Shown piece after piece: positions 53,277 to 63,022 of a stretch of 64,000 nucleotides of DNA; positions within the stretch are counted from its first letter, which is position 1; each line of letters opens with the position of its first letter. Source of the DNA: Gimesia aquarii (GTDB lineage: Bacteria > Planctomycetota > Planctomycetia > Planctomycetales > Planctomycetaceae). The notes under the pieces are model-generated. The model searched no databases, was not told where the DNA came from, and worked only from the letters and a program-made list of their open reading frames with translations. Where the stretch lies: assembly GCF_007748195.1 (NCBI RefSeq), contig NZ_CP037920.1:2605501-2669500 (forward strand), written 5' to 3'. A program made the position numbers and the translations under genes.

Positions 53277-54314
53277 CTAGTGGATCAGCTTCAGTTTGTG
53301 TTCATCGAACGTGAGCCCAAAGCCTGGTTGATCTGAGAGTTCAATCATCCCATTTTCTATTGATGGTTGTCCTTCAACCCATGTCATCCAGGGACGCCCC
53401 GTCTCGGCCAAAGGATTGGGATCAAGGGCTGCAATAGCATGCAGGGCCCAGATTTCAGATCCTCGATGGGGACAAACACGTAATTCAGCCGCTGTTGACA
53501 TTTTGTAGATTTTGATCAATTCCGTCAAACCTCCACACCAGCAAACATCAGGTTGTAAGACAGAGTGTAGTTTTTGTTCAATTAAAGGCCCAAATGCTGC
53601 CGCTGTAAATTCATGTTCGCCTCCTGCAATGGGAACGGCTGACATTTCTTTGAGAATTCCATAACCACTCAAATCGTCCGGAGACAGTGGTTCCTCTATC
53701 CATTCTATATTGAATGCTGCAATTTGTTTTGAAATGGCTATTGTAGAATCAACATCCCACTTCATCCATGCATCAACCATTAAGAGTCGGTCTGTTCCGA
53801 TCAGTGACCGTGCCTGTTCGATGGCTGAAATCATAGTTTCCTGTTGATCTGGAGCTGCAATCTTTCCAAGATGTAGTTTATAACCTGCGTGTTCGGCTAC
53901 AGGCGATAAATCCTGAAAATCCCAAACGGTATGGTATGTCGGAATTTTTTCACCCGGATTTCCTCCCATCAAAGAAACGATTGGTAGTTTTTGGGATTTT
54001 CCATGAAGATCCCACAAGGCTAGATCAACACCACTAATGGCCATTACCGCAATTCCCTTGCGACCGAAAGCCAAAGTTGCTTGGTACATTTCATTCCAAA
54101 GCTGAGGAATTTCCTCCGGATTTCTTCCAATCAGCAGGTCTCTTAATACAGTTTTTACAACATGAATTCCTGCCAGACCGCCTCCACCAACTCCATAGCC
54201 AGTCAACCCGGCATCGGTATCTATAGCTACAAGAATTTGCCCTAAGGTTGTCCTCCAGTCTGAAGGTGAGCTTTTTCCAATGGGTTGTATCGCACGAACG
54301 TCTGTGATTTTCAT
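53277..54314 (-). CDS. Mandelate racemase/muconate lactonizing enzyme-family protein (enolase superfamily)
   Basis: A 345-residue enolase-superfamily enzyme. N-terminal capping domain: MKITDVRAIQPIG. Barrel motifs: WDLHGKSQKLPIVSLMGG, LLMVDAWMKWDVDSTIAISKQIAAF (with the first Asp ligand), WIEEPLSPDD (second ligand, Glu) and IAGGEHEF (third ligand, Glu), then LQPDVCWCGGLTE and VCPHRGSEIW with a possible catalytic His. It abstracts a proton alpha to a carboxylate, as in sugar-acid dehydratases or racemases. The substrate is not predictable. A sugar-acid dehydratase (as D-galactonate, L-rhamnonate type) is my best guess from the HRG motif and length. Confidence 0.9.
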   Translation of the reverse strand: MKITDVRAIQPIGKSSPSDWRTTLGQILVAIDTDAGLTGYGVGGGGLAGIHVVKTVLRDLLIGRNPEEIPQLWNEMYQATLAFGRKGIAVMAISGVDLALWDLHGKSQKLPIVSLMGGNPGEKIPTYHTVWDFQDLSPVAEHAGYKLHLGKIAAPDQQETMISAIEQARSLIGTDRLLMVDAWMKWDVDSTIAISKQIAAFNIEWIEEPLSPDDLSGYGILKEMSAVPIAGGEHEFTAAAFGPLIEQKLHSVLQPDVCWCGGLTELIKIYKMSTAAELRVCPHRGSEIWALHAIAALDPNPLAETGRPWMTWVEGQPSIENGMIELSDQPGFGLTFDEHKLKLIH

Positions 54315-54448
54315 GGGAGATACTTTACATAGTCATGAAGAAGTCTGCAGCAAATACTTTCAAATCAGACATATGTATTTTGTCAAGTGTTGGAAGAAAC
54401 CGCGATGACACTCAAGAATTGTGCTACTTGAACCAAAACGTAAAGTAT

Positions 54449-55813
54449 TTAGTTACCTTCAGCAACTTTCTGGTTCGGAGGCTTAACTTGACCGGGGGCG
54501 ACTCGAAAGTTTTTAGGGAGATTTTTTTTCAACCAGTTATCCATGGACTTAGTGGTTTCTGCAGGAATTTTTGGAGCTGGTCCTGGTTGAAGTATTGTAG
54601 CAACGGGCTTAATGATTTGCTTGTAAGCATCATTAACTACCGTTTGATTGACTTGTTTTTTGAATAAACCATTATTTTGATTGGCGAATTCAGGTTTGAA
54701 AGCCAGATAAACATTCCAAAAGCAGCGTTTCCAGAAGCGGGCATTATTATTTTGATTATACGCGGCGACCATTTTGCGGGTTAGATCTACGATTGAATAC
54801 GTGATCAGTTTGATATCAGAGTTCGCTTTGAGTGGTAGTTTACCAAGATTATAGGCTGCAGCCGAACGAACTCCCCAAGTGCGCTTCGGATCGCTCATGG
54901 TTTTCAATAAAGCATTCACAACAATAGGGCGTCGTGCCAAATTGTCTGTAATATTCAACGAACCCAATGCATCGACCAGGCTTCGTTGATACCAGGAATG
55001 TTCTTTTTGTGATTGTTCTAGTTCAGGAATGATCGCCTCTACGATTTTGATTCGCAAGGCATTCGTGGGGTCACCCATTCTTCCAATGCGACCCAGGCCA
55101 TTTGCAGCGATAATTTTCAATTCAACGGGTTGAGTTTTTGAACTGATGATTTTTACCAGTGGAGCATAAGCCAGAGTGTAAGCAGTTCGTTTTACTTTCT
55201 TGCGCCTGTCTTCATCTTTCAGGTCCAACTGTGACAGTAAGACGACGGCATTGAAACGAACGAGACGGTGATTATTAAACAGGTCTTCAGCACGCTTCGT
55301 CAACTCTGCCAGGTAAAGTTCTCTCGCTTGACTGTTGCCTGAGACACGGCCAGAAAACTGAATGTCACGTAGAATATTTAACCGGAGCTTTTTAAGATCC
55401 GTTTTTTCTGCGGGCTTATGTGGATTCTGTTTCATTGTCATCAGGTAAAGTTCGTAGCGGGCTCCTTCGGCGATAAGTTTCTTATCTGCATTGCCACTGA
55501 TTTTTCCGCTACGAAGCAAATCGTCGAATTTTCTCAATTTTGTTTTGCGAAAGTTTACCGCCTCTTCAATCGTCATTAATTCCTTAATTTTATCAAGAGC
55601 GTCATCCTTGGGTGGAGCAGCTGGATTTGCGTTTGGTTGATCAGCAACCGGTTTAGCGGGAGGAGCGGGTTGTTGGCCGAGAAGCGACGAATTGGACGAA
55701 AAAAGCAACCCAACCACCAGCAGAGAAAACCCTGCAGGCCTGGCAATCAGTGTTCCAACTCGTGAAATGACCTGAGACGAGCATATGGATTGTCGCACGG
55801 AAAGTTCCTTCAT
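54449..55813 (-). CDS. Exported HEAT-repeat protein
   Basis: A 454-residue protein with a signal peptide (FSLLVVGLLFSSNSSLLG) and a Pro/Ala linker (QQPAPPAKPVADQP). Then a basic helical region, and about residues 170-340 with HEAT-like helical pairs that contain periodic residues (LVRFNAVVLLSQLDL, ELKIIAANGLGRIGRMG, YQRSLVDALGSLNI, GVRSAAAYNLGKLPL). HEAT superhelices bind proteins. The C-terminus is Pro/Lys-rich. I know no specific function; planctomycetes carry many such exported HEAT proteins. It is a single gene on the minus strand, divergent from the gene at 56449. Confidence 0.8.
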   Translation of the reverse strand: MKELSVRQSICSSQVISRVGTLIARPAGFSLLVVGLLFSSNSSLLGQQPAPPAKPVADQPNANPAAPPKDDALDKIKELMTIEEAVNFRKTKLRKFDDLLRSGKISGNADKKLIAEGARYELYLMTMKQNPHKPAEKTDLKKLRLNILRDIQFSGRVSGNSQARELYLAELTKRAEDLFNNHRLVRFNAVVLLSQLDLKDEDRRKKVKRTAYTLAYAPLVKIISSKTQPVELKIIAANGLGRIGRMGDPTNALRIKIVEAIIPELEQSQKEHSWYQRSLVDALGSLNITDNLARRPIVVNALLKTMSDPKRTWGVRSAAAYNLGKLPLKANSDIKLITYSIVDLTRKMVAAYNQNNNARFWKRCFWNVYLAFKPEFANQNNGLFKKQVNQTVVNDAYKQIIKPVATILQPGPAPKIPAETTKSMDNWLKKNLPKNFRVAPGQVKPPNQKVAEGN

Positions 55814-56448
55814 TCAACGTTCTGCTCGAACCCCGTTTCTATATCGAAAACGTCTGGGGTACTCTCGACTACAATAGGGAGCTTAACATTCAAGAAAAAT
55901 ATTACACTAATAAGGCAAAAAACTCTATGGCAGTCGATTAGATTTCCTGTGATTAAATACCGACCACAATACTAGTTCCGAACGATGCGGAATGAGGAGA
56001 TGATATACTAATAATAATACGATAAATATCAGGCTGTTACCAATTAAATATGCCAATTTATATCAGCAGATACAAGGAATTACTCCTGAATTCACATTTG
56101 ATATAAGAAAATCTTCATTACTCTAATGATAATTGTCTCAGTCAATCTTAATATTTTCAGATATTGTTTATCTTAAGTTATCGCCTTACCTTACGAACTG
56201 TCAAGAATTATCTGATTTAACTGACTGGTTTTCACTTTAGAATCGCTTTTGGATACTATGTTCGAGCGAAGAATTGTAAAAGATTGGTACTTTTCATTAA
56301 GAAATTTCTTTTTGCAGTGCTCTGCTTTTGAGAAACAAATATGTTGTTGGAATGTTCAGTTTAAACTGAATCTTTTATTCCTTTTATACGGGACAATCAA
56401 TTTGTATCAGCATAGAAGTTGATTATTTCAAGCTCAAATGGGTTTTTC
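55814..56448. other. Divergent intergenic region
   Basis: About 635 nt, AT-rich, between two divergent genes. Open frames inside are short and lack ribosome sites. No repeat or RNA gene is visible. Confidence 0.4.
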
Positions 56449-57381
56449 ATGACTGTTTTTTTTCAGAGTCATTTTTTTTTGCAGCATGAGACAGGTAACC
56501 ATCCTGAATGTTCGGATCGTTTAAAAAACATTTTCGACCTTCTCTCAACAGAAAAAATATCGGATCTAATAAGAATTGATAATCAAAGAAACGCAACTAT
56601 CCAGGAAATACAGCTTGTACATTCTCCAGAATACTTGAATGAGATAAAGCAGTTCTGTACTGAAGGGGGAGGCAGGATCGAGTCAGATACTATTGTTTCA
56701 TCACACTCTTACGAAGTTGCATGTCATGCAGCGGGCTGCGCACTTGAAGCCGTAAAGCAAGTTCTTGAGGGGCAAACACAAAGAGCATTTTGTGCAATTC
56801 GACCACCGGGTCATCATGCATTGGTAGATCAGGCAATGGGTTTTTGTTTGTTGAACAACGTTGCTATCGCAGCGCGGCATGCTATAGAACAATATCAGTT
56901 GCGTCGGGTTCTTATTATTGATTGGGATGTCCATCACGGTAATGGAACACAGGATATTTTCTATGAAGATGAAAACGTTCATTTCTTTTCCGTCCACCGT
57001 GCTCCATTTTATCCTGGCACTGGTGCAGCAAATGAAACAGGGGTAGGCAAGGGACTGGGTACAATCTGGAACCTGCCTCTTTCTTTTGGAGTTTCTCGAG
57101 ATGACTATTTCTCTCGATTTGAGCGCATGTTAATTGATGCTGCCCAGAGATGTCGTCCGGAATTGATTCTGATCAGTGCAGGCTTTGACGCGCATCGCGA
57201 GGACCCGGTTGGCTCACTGGGATTAGAAAGCGATGATTTTGGAGAATTAACCAGGATTGTTTTGAATACAGCGAATGAATACTGTGAAGGAAGAGTAGTC
57301 AGTTTACTGGAAGGAGGCTACAACCCTCAAAAGTTAGCAGAGTCAACCGTCAGTCATCTAACAGTATTAAGCGATGCGTAA
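56449..57381 (+). CDS. Histone deacetylase/acetylpolyamine amidohydrolase-family protein
   Basis: A 310-residue zinc deacetylase of the arginase/HDAC fold, close to bacterial class II HDAC-like amidohydrolases. RPPGHHA (118-124) holds the two active-site His, IDWDVHHGNGTQD (157-169) gives zinc ligands Asp160 and His162, SAGFDAH (243-249) the third ligand Asp247, and LLEGGYN near the C-terminus the catalytic-Tyr-type residue. NHPECSDRL near the N-terminus is the usual rim segment. It removes acetyl groups from lysine or polyamines. The ATG 56449 is chosen over an earlier TTG, since family members start near MTVFF. Confidence 0.92.
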   Translation: MTVFFQSHFFLQHETGNHPECSDRLKNIFDLLSTEKISDLIRIDNQRNATIQEIQLVHSPEYLNEIKQFCTEGGGRIESDTIVSSHSYEVACHAAGCALEAVKQVLEGQTQRAFCAIRPPGHHALVDQAMGFCLLNNVAIAARHAIEQYQLRRVLIIDWDVHHGNGTQDIFYEDENVHFFSVHRAPFYPGTGAANETGVGKGLGTIWNLPLSFGVSRDDYFSRFERMLIDAAQRCRPELILISAGFDAHREDPVGSLGLESDDFGELTRIVLNTANEYCEGRVVSLLEGGYNPQKLAESTVSHLTVLSDA

Positions 57382-57392
57382 CGAGATAGAGA

Positions 57393-58421
57393 TTACTTCT
57401 GGTAAATGGGTAGGTAACCATTATCCAATTGAAGTATGGTCGCATTAATCGCAGTAGTATAAACGGGACCAACATGGCCTTCCATCCAGGCTCCAGAGGC
57501 TGATTGTTTGCGGATGATTTGCTGGCCAATATCCTTAATATACTTTTCCCAATTTTTGGTATCTCCTCGGTACATCACCTGAGCATAGTAAAAGTGCGCG
57601 TAATGCCAGTGACCAAAATACCGATTCGTACTACCACCGGGCCAAATGTTCTTTCGACTGTATTCTAACATATTTTTCAGTTGATCAGAGTCATATTCGC
57701 CAGCATTAAATAAGGCAGCACAAGCAGCAGCAGTGATGGCAGGTCTTGCTCCACCACCACGAATACTATATTGAACGCCACCTTCTGGAGTAGTGCAGTC
57801 GGCAATATATTTTTTCGCACGATCAATAATTTTTTTATCGACCGGGATACCCGCATTGCGACAGGCTCTTAATCCCTGGACTTGTGTTATACAGGTTGAG
57901 CCTTCGTCAAAATCGTTCCCATCTTTCGCTGAAACATAGCCCCAACCGCCGCGAGTCGTTTGCGCGCTGGCACAGAAGCCGACTGCTTTCATCAGTGCTG
58001 TTTTCAATTCTTTTCGTCGCACTGAGTCTTCTTCTTCTCCATAAACTTGCGACAAAAAGACCATCGAATAACCATGACCATAGGTGTAATGATAGTCGTT
58101 CTTATAGCCAATTAATCCATTTGGCTGGCTCATTTCAAGAAGATAATCTACCGCGTTTTTAATGTTTTTTGCATATTTTCCACGCGTTGTTGTAGAGCCT
58201 TCTGCCAAAAGTGCATTCCCGGCCAGTGCGGTCATGGCAACGCGGTACTGACCGCCATTCGCTTCCCAGTATCCCTGTCGACGTTGTTCTCTTGCCAGGT
58301 ATTCTAAAGCATTGGTGATTGCTTTTTGAACTTTCGGGTCCCGATTTTTAGCAGACAAGATCCCTGCGTCAGAGAGGCATAGCCAACCGAATACCAAAAG
58401 AAAAGTCAGAACTTTTTGCAT
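57393..58421 (-). CDS. Exported prenyltransferase/squalene-oxidase-repeat (alpha/alpha toroid) protein
   Basis: A 342-residue protein with a signal peptide (VLTFLLVFGWLCLSDAGIL). The rest is built from repeated helical pairs joined by QxxGYW/GGWG-type turns: AREQRRQGYWEANGGQYRVAMTALAGNAL, QPNGLIGYKNDYHYTYGHGYSM, TTRGGWGYVSA, TPEGGVQYSIRGGGARPAITAAACAALFNAG, and QSASGAWMEGHVGPVYTTAINATILQL. This is the toroid fold of terpene cyclases, here without the DDTA motif of squalene cyclase, so it is probably a non-catalytic or as-yet-unknown relative (planctomycete family). It converges on the HDAC-like gene with 11 nt between. Confidence 0.85.
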   Translation of the reverse strand: MQKVLTFLLVFGWLCLSDAGILSAKNRDPKVQKAITNALEYLAREQRRQGYWEANGGQYRVAMTALAGNALLAEGSTTTRGKYAKNIKNAVDYLLEMSQPNGLIGYKNDYHYTYGHGYSMVFLSQVYGEEEDSVRRKELKTALMKAVGFCASAQTTRGGWGYVSAKDGNDFDEGSTCITQVQGLRACRNAGIPVDKKIIDRAKKYIADCTTPEGGVQYSIRGGGARPAITAAACAALFNAGEYDSDQLKNMLEYSRKNIWPGGSTNRYFGHWHYAHFYYAQVMYRGDTKNWEKYIKDIGQQIIRKQSASGAWMEGHVGPVYTTAINATILQLDNGYLPIYQK

Positions 58422-58534
58422 GAGGTTTTCCCTCTCTCAATAAGAATCAATTCTTAAAAAACGATAAGAATTGATTTGAAGAAGTTCTGAATTGTGAGCA
58501 GTCATTACTGAGCATCAGAAATCTTCAAGAAAAA

Positions 58535-58894
58535 TTACTTGTCAGTCCATTCGACAGGTTGTGGTTCAATATCGTCTTTAGGTCTGTTACCGGCATCGGC
58601 TCGACCACTTCCTTCCAGGCGGCTTATAACACGGACAGTCATATCATGGTCGCAAAGAATTTGACAACTTAATCGGCAATCAGATACTTCACGGGCTTCA
58701 AGAGTGTTTTTCTCGGCTACGGTCATTTGACCTGGCTCACCTTCAACGAACTCAACTCGACATGTCGTACAGCGACTTGCTCCACCACAAGCATGTAATT
58801 GATCAATATGGGCATCATCGGTTAAGGCTAGTACGAGTCGCTTACCTGCTTCCACATCAAACTCTCCTACATTTTCCACAGTCAGTTTTGGCAT
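58535..58894 (-). CDS. [2Fe-2S] ferredoxin
   Basis: A 119-residue plant-type ferredoxin. The cluster Cys are C36, C42 and C45 (ACGGASRCTTC, C-x5-C-x2-C), with the fourth probably C77 (SCQIL) and further Cys at 73 and 81. The beta-grasp core begins KLTVENVGEFDVEAGKRL. The C-terminal ~25 residues are disordered. Such adrenodoxin-like ferredoxins donate electrons to oxygenases or serve in iron-sulphur assembly. No redox partner is adjacent. The start ATG is followed directly by PKLTVENV, as in related proteins. Confidence 0.93.
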   Translation of the reverse strand: MPKLTVENVGEFDVEAGKRLVLALTDDAHIDQLHACGGASRCTTCRVEFVEGEPGQMTVAEKNTLEAREVSDCRLSCQILCDHDMTVRVISRLEGSGRADAGNRPKDDIEPQPVEWTDK

Positions 58895-59013
58895 TGTTCC
58901 CTCAAATTTAAGTTCAGTGAAAGGTCTTAAAACTTTTAATCGAGATATATGGTACCATCATCGATTCCTGAATATTGTATACGGCTATCAGTAAAGTGAC
59001 TATGGCAAATTAT

Positions 59014-59484
59014 TTAAGTGGGCATCACAAATTCACGTTCTGGGTGAGAAACCGTTAGTACAGGGCAAGGCGATTTTCGAACCACTTTTTCCGCAACACT
59101 TCCCAGTAGCATGTGTTTGATGCCGGTACGACCATGAGTTCCAATGACAATCAAGTCGATTTCTGCTTTATTTGCATAACGTATAATTTCCAGAAACGCG
59201 GGACCTACTCGAACTTCACGTACGACCTTGATTTCTTCCATTCCAGGAAAATCAGGCATTTCTTCCAATTGTTTTTGTGCTAAATGCTGCATATCGGCAA
59301 CCAGATCATTCATGGACGTTCCCATCATGTTTGGTTCCGGGAACATAGCAACCGCGTCCTGGACTACATTGAGCAGGTGTAACTCAGCACCAAATTGTTT
59401 CGCAAACTCGCAACCATATACCAGAGCTTGTTCGCCAAATTCACTGAAGTCAGTGGGGATGAGAATTTTTTTCATATTTATCAT
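59014..59484 (-). CDS. Universal stress protein (UspA family)
   Basis: A 156-residue single-domain USP. KKILIPTDFSEFGEQAL begins the Rossmann-like fold, LHLLNVVQDAV is strand 2, and LIVIGTHGRTGIKHMLLGSVAEKVVRKSPCPVLTV holds the ATP-binding G-x2-G-x9-G-S motif, so it is probably an ATP-binding type. The start at 59484 has GGGAG 8 nt upstream. The protein is used under starvation or stress in other bacteria. It lies about 120 nt downstream of the ferredoxin's region on the same strand, though gene order shows it upstream in transcription. Confidence 0.92.
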   Translation of the reverse strand: MINMKKILIPTDFSEFGEQALVYGCEFAKQFGAELHLLNVVQDAVAMFPEPNMMGTSMNDLVADMQHLAQKQLEEMPDFPGMEEIKVVREVRVGPAFLEIIRYANKAEIDLIVIGTHGRTGIKHMLLGSVAEKVVRKSPCPVLTVSHPEREFVMPT

Positions 59485-59978
59485 GTGTGCACTCCCGACT
59501 TTTAAAACGATATAAAATCCATCTCTTTATTGTAGTAAAAACCAGATTTCATTCCGATTCCTTGACCCTTGACTTCTCCAACAATTGTAGAGATATCTGG
59601 ACTGCGTTTTGATAACAATCATTCAAAAATGAATAATCGATAAATTTTAACTGATTACTGTTTTGATAAAAATCTTCAAAGCCGTTTTTTTAGTGATATT
59701 CCCTATCAGGCGAGCAGCTACAAATACTACGACCGTTAGAGGCTGAAAAACAGAATTATCAATCACGACACTTGCATTTATGAGAAATCGTTTTAGCAAG
59801 AATAAACGGATGGTTGTTGAACTTATTCTAACTGATTCATCGCTTTCATATATTACAGAGCGGCAGAATTGACCGATTTTTATTTCGTGTGACATACCAC
59901 ATTTTATTACTTTGTCAAACTCAAAAGTGGTATTTTATATACGGTGCCTAATGCACGACATGGAATTAGGAAATGAAA
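59485..59978. other. Divergent intergenic region
   Basis: About 490 nt. A minus-strand open frame (59647-59895) in it has no ribosome site and no clear protein character; I leave it unannotated. No RNA gene or repeat is visible. Confidence 0.4.
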
Positions 59979-61022
59979 ATGTCAATGCCATATTCAAAAA
60001 TTGTCTCGTTGTCTGCCTGCTTGCTAACTTTCACGGGAATCTATGGCTGTCAATATGCTCAACAGAAAGTATACCAACAGGCTGCGAATGCTAGTGTTGA
60101 GCACAATGTCATTCCCGATAGCGAAATAATATCATCGCCTTCACAATATGAATTTCCTCCTGAACCCGCTCCAGCACCAGTTGAAAATAACTTTCCACCA
60201 CCGGCTCCGCCAAGTTTACTCCTGCCAACTCCTGACAACGGCAGTAACGAAAATGTTTCATGGATTCGAAAAATCTCACAACAATTTGTATCCAGCGAAG
60301 ATTCATCATTTTCTGAGGAAATACGCGAGTCAGAAGAACCCGCTCAGAACTACCTGGGTTTAGTTCCCCACCATTCGTCAGTTTCTCAGAAAATGAAACA
60401 GATGAACGGAAAGGTGAAAAGTTTCTATAGCATCATAAAGTCAAAAATGAAAACACCTCAGTGGATTCGAAATATTTCTGACAATCAGGAAATCGTTCAA
60501 GAATCAGAGATCGTGCATGAGGAACTTTCTTGTATTGAATCCACACCTTTTTTCCAGGAGTTGCCGCTTAAGCCTGAAACAAATCACCTCCAGCCAATAC
60601 CAGTGATTCCAGAACCTGAAGTGGATAAACAGGATCTCCCTCGATTACCTCCTCCGGGAGAAACAACATACTGGGAAAATTCCTGGAAGGTATCAGCTAC
60701 TTTTGAGCAGCAGCCAGCCAAGGATTATTCGACCACTGATGATGAAATCGAATGGTGGCCCTATTCTAAGCAGAAAATGCAGCAACAGACTGCAGATCAT
60801 CGGATCAAGCTGGTAACACCTCAGGCTACTCCTCGTTTTTTGGAGAATCAGGAAACATTGAACTCATCAGGTAAATCAACCGTTCCTGCTGTGTTGACTC
60901 AAAAGCAGCCGGTACCGATTCGAAAAATCAGTATGCAAAGATCGAAAGCGATTCAAAAACCCATGGCTTCGGAAACCTTGAATGATTCACCTGTGATCAT
61001 TACTCCCAGAAGTAGCTACTAA
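59979..61022 (+). CDS. Predicted lipoprotein, Pro/Glu/Gln-rich
   Basis: A 347-residue lipoprotein. Three ATGs lie close together (59973, 59979, 59985); the middle one has AGGA 7 nt ahead. The signal peptide ends in IYGC (lipobox). The mature part is low in structure: PPEPAPAPVENNFPPPAPPS early, Glu/Ser-rich stretches, repeated IRKIS motifs (WIRKISQQF and PIRKISMQR), and WIRNISDN in the middle, then a C-terminal basic tail (QRSKAIQKPMASETLND). No family recognised; likely a largely disordered surface protein. It converges on yidD by 12 nt. Confidence 0.7.
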   Translation: MSMPYSKIVSLSACLLTFTGIYGCQYAQQKVYQQAANASVEHNVIPDSEIISSPSQYEFPPEPAPAPVENNFPPPAPPSLLLPTPDNGSNENVSWIRKISQQFVSSEDSSFSEEIRESEEPAQNYLGLVPHHSSVSQKMKQMNGKVKSFYSIIKSKMKTPQWIRNISDNQEIVQESEIVHEELSCIESTPFFQELPLKPETNHLQPIPVIPEPEVDKQDLPRLPPPGETTYWENSWKVSATFEQQPAKDYSTTDDEIEWWPYSKQKMQQQTADHRIKLVTPQATPRFLENQETLNSSGKSTVPAVLTQKQPVPIRKISMQRSKAIQKPMASETLNDSPVIITPRSSY

Positions 61023-61034
61023 ACTAGAAGAAGC

Positions 61035-61286
61035 TTAGGGAGGGTCGAATCCGCCTGGATGAAAGGGATGGCATCGACAAATACGTAAGATGCCTTTAAA
61101 AGCTCCTTTTACGGCTCCATATTTCCTAACTGCCTGAATGAAATATTCACTGCAAGTTGGGTGAAATCGACATTGTCCTCCGATGAAATGGCTTAACGTC
61201 ATCTGATAAAGTCGAACCAGGCCTATCAGGATCAAACTGGGGGTCTGATACAGCAAGTGGGCAATTTGCAAAGCCATCCGTTTCAT
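61035..61286 (-). CDS. yidD: Membrane protein insertion efficiency factor YidD
   Basis: An 83-residue protein of the YidD family (DUF37): [61 protein letters not shown] contains the conserved CRFxPTCSxY and the C-terminal [12 protein letters not shown]. It helps insertion of membrane proteins by YidC. It overlaps the rnpA stop codon by 4 nt (ATGA type), the classical rnpA-yidD arrangement. N-terminal amphipathic helix: [18 protein letters not shown]. Confidence 0.96.
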   Translation of the reverse strand: MKRMALQIAHLLYQTPSLILIGLVRLYQMTLSHFIGGQCRFHPTCSEYFIQAVRKYGAVKGAFKGILRICRCHPFHPGGFDPP

Positions 61287-61648
61287 CCGCTTTGCTTATG
61301 CTCCAGTCGTCGATAAAGTTTTTGCGTGAGTTGTTTCAATGAGTGCTGATACTGCTTTAAATTTGCCTCAACCTCAGGACGTGGGATAACAATCAGGTCC
61401 AATCCTTTCGGAAGTTGATGTTGTACCAGTCGAAATGCTTCCCGAATCATTCTTTTCTTTCTCGCACGCATGATTGCATTTCCGTTTTTTTTGGAAACAC
61501 TGACACCTAGTCTACATCGTTCGAGTTGATTTGTGATGGCAAATATTAATAAATATTTGTCGCCTGCTCTCTGTCTTGCTGAGTAGACATCTGCAAATTC
61601 CTGCTGGCTGCGAATCCTGTCTGCTCTTGGAAAATCAAATTGATTCAC
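61283..61648 (-). CDS. rnpA: Ribonuclease P protein component
   Basis: A 121-residue protein subunit of RNase P, which matures tRNA 5' ends. It shows [60 protein letters not shown], the RNA-binding motif with RxRxKR (RNR replaced by RAR), and a C-terminal [21 protein letters not shown] helix. In most bacteria rpmH precedes rnpA; here no ribosomal protein L34 gene is found upstream, where a small membrane-protein gene and a dnaJ-type gene lie instead. Confidence 0.95.
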   Translation of the reverse strand: MNQFDFPRADRIRSQQEFADVYSARQRAGDKYLLIFAITNQLERCRLGVSVSKKNGNAIMRARKKRMIREAFRLVQHQLPKGLDLIVIPRPEVEANLKQYQHSLKQLTQKLYRRLEHKQSG

Positions 61649-61685
61649 AGAGAACGATGCCTCCCAGAGTGGCGATATAAACCAT

Positions 61686-62114
61686 TTATAGTTTTGACTC
61701 GTCTTCTATCGGGTTCGATTCATCATTTTCATCAGAAGCTGGAGCTAATGAAGATTGCTGTTCAGAATCAGATTGTGTTGGATAAGGTCGTCTGACCATA
61801 CTGCGTACTGAATGGCCAAATAGAGAGGTAAAGATAAGAATTCCTACACCTGTTCCCAATATTAGCCATACGATGATTAACATGACTCCTAACTCACGAG
61901 GCCGCTCATCTTTTTTTTCTTCCGAATCTTGATTTGCATGATCCAGATCTGAATCAGAATCTGTGAGCGTCTTGGAATCAGATGTGACCGACCCCGCTTC
62001 TGTATTTTGAGCCTGTAATTGATTGACGGAGAAATTGAATAAGATTAAGTAGATGACCAGCAATCGAATCAGACTGCTTTTAAAGATAAGATGGATTTGC
62101 ATTGACTTCACCAT
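61686..62114 (-). CDS. Small membrane protein, unknown
   Basis: A 142-residue protein with a cleavable or anchoring N-terminal hydrophobic segment ([21 protein letters not shown]), an acidic Ser/Asp-rich ectodomain ([18 protein letters not shown]), a second transmembrane segment ([21 protein letters not shown]) and an acidic C-terminal tail ([14 protein letters not shown]). It overlaps the end of the dnaJ-like gene by 7 nt, so the two are likely to be translated together. The family is not known to me. It lies between the chaperone gene and rnpA and is probably in the same transcript. Confidence 0.72.
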   Translation of the reverse strand: MVKSMQIHLIFKSSLIRLLVIYLILFNFSVNQLQAQNTEAGSVTSDSKTLTDSDSDLDHANQDSEEKKDERPRELGVMLIIVWLILGTGVGILIFTSLFGHSVRSMVRRPYPTQSDSEQQSSLAPASDENDESNPIEDESKL

Positions 62115-63022
62115 GCTTTCGACCGTGGATTTTCTTCATCCAATTGCTTTAGTTGCTCATAGAGGCTATGTGCTTGATCACTGAGACTTTTAGGAGCGAC
62201 TATTTTTATCGAGCAGATTTGATCACCCGTTTTTTTTAATTTCTGGTCAAGAATACCTTTTTCACGCAGGCGTAATTTTGCTCCACTCGATGTTCCTGGT
62301 GGAATTGTGACTGTGACTTCACCTTCGGAAAGTGTGGGGACGTCAACTTTGGAGCCTAGAGCTGCTTCACTGAGGGTAATTGGTACTTCCAAAATCAGAT
62401 TACTACCTTCCCTTTTGAAGTAAGGGTGGTTGCCTACCTTGATAGTAATTAATAAATCTCCTGCCGGTCCTCCATGAATTCCAGGGTTTCCCTGACCACT
62501 GAGCCTGACGACCGATCCATTGTCCACACCTGGTGGAATTTTGACTGTCAGCCGCTCAGAAGCCCCCCCTTTTTGAAGACTGATCTCGTGCTCTCCTCCG
62601 ACAGCAGCCAGATGAAAGGGAATTTCAATATGCAGGCGTTTTGATTCTCCTTTTTGTGGACGTGGTTGTGCGCGCTTTCCGCCTCGAAATGCACCTCCGA
62701 ACAAGTCGCCCAAATCAATACCACCTCCACCGAACAGGTCATCCAGATCGACTGGACCTGCTCCTCCAGATTGATAATAACCTCCCCCTGGTCCTGCCTG
62801 TTGAAATGAGTGGCCAAATTGATCATATTGCTTGCGCTTCGCCTCATCACGCAAGACATCATATGCTTCTTGTACCTCTTTAAATTTCTGATCTGCTGAT
62901 TTATCATCAGGAGCCATATCAGGGTGATATTTTCTGGATAGTTTCCGATACGCCTTTTTAATTTCATCTGCGCTCGCGCTTCGAGAAATTTCCAGGATAT
63001 CGTAATAATCGCGTTTGTTCAT
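62108..63022 (-). CDS. DnaJ-type co-chaperone without zinc finger (CbpA-like)
   Basis: A 304-residue J-protein. The J domain is at residues 4-68 with the HPD tripeptide in [11 protein letters not shown] and YDQFGHSF. A Gly-rich linker follows ([17 protein letters not shown]), and then two C-terminal beta domains ([67 protein letters not shown]). The zinc-finger domain of DnaJ (four CxxCxGxG) is absent, so it is of the CbpA/DjlA type. It stimulates Hsp70 (DnaK) ATPase and delivers clients. The gene overlaps the next gene downstream. Confidence 0.93.
   Translation of the reverse strand: MNKRDYYDILEISRSASADEIKKAYRKLSRKYHPDMAPDDKSADQKFKEVQEAYDVLRDEAKRKQYDQFGHSFQQAGPGGGYYQSGGAGPVDLDDLFGGGGIDLGDLFGGAFRGGKRAQPRPQKGESKRLHIEIPFHLAAVGGEHEISLQKGGASERLTVKIPPGVDNGSVVRLSGQGNPGIHGGPAGDLLITIKVGNHPYFKREGSNLILEVPITLSEAALGSKVDVPTLSEGEVTVTIPPGTSSGAKLRLREKGILDQKLKKTGDQICSIKIVAPKSLSDQAHSLYEQLKQLDEENPRSKAW

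Noticed and set aside
59647-59895. 82-residue minus-strand ORF
   Set aside because: No Shine-Dalgarno, no motif, and start within AT-rich DNA; not clearly better than chance.
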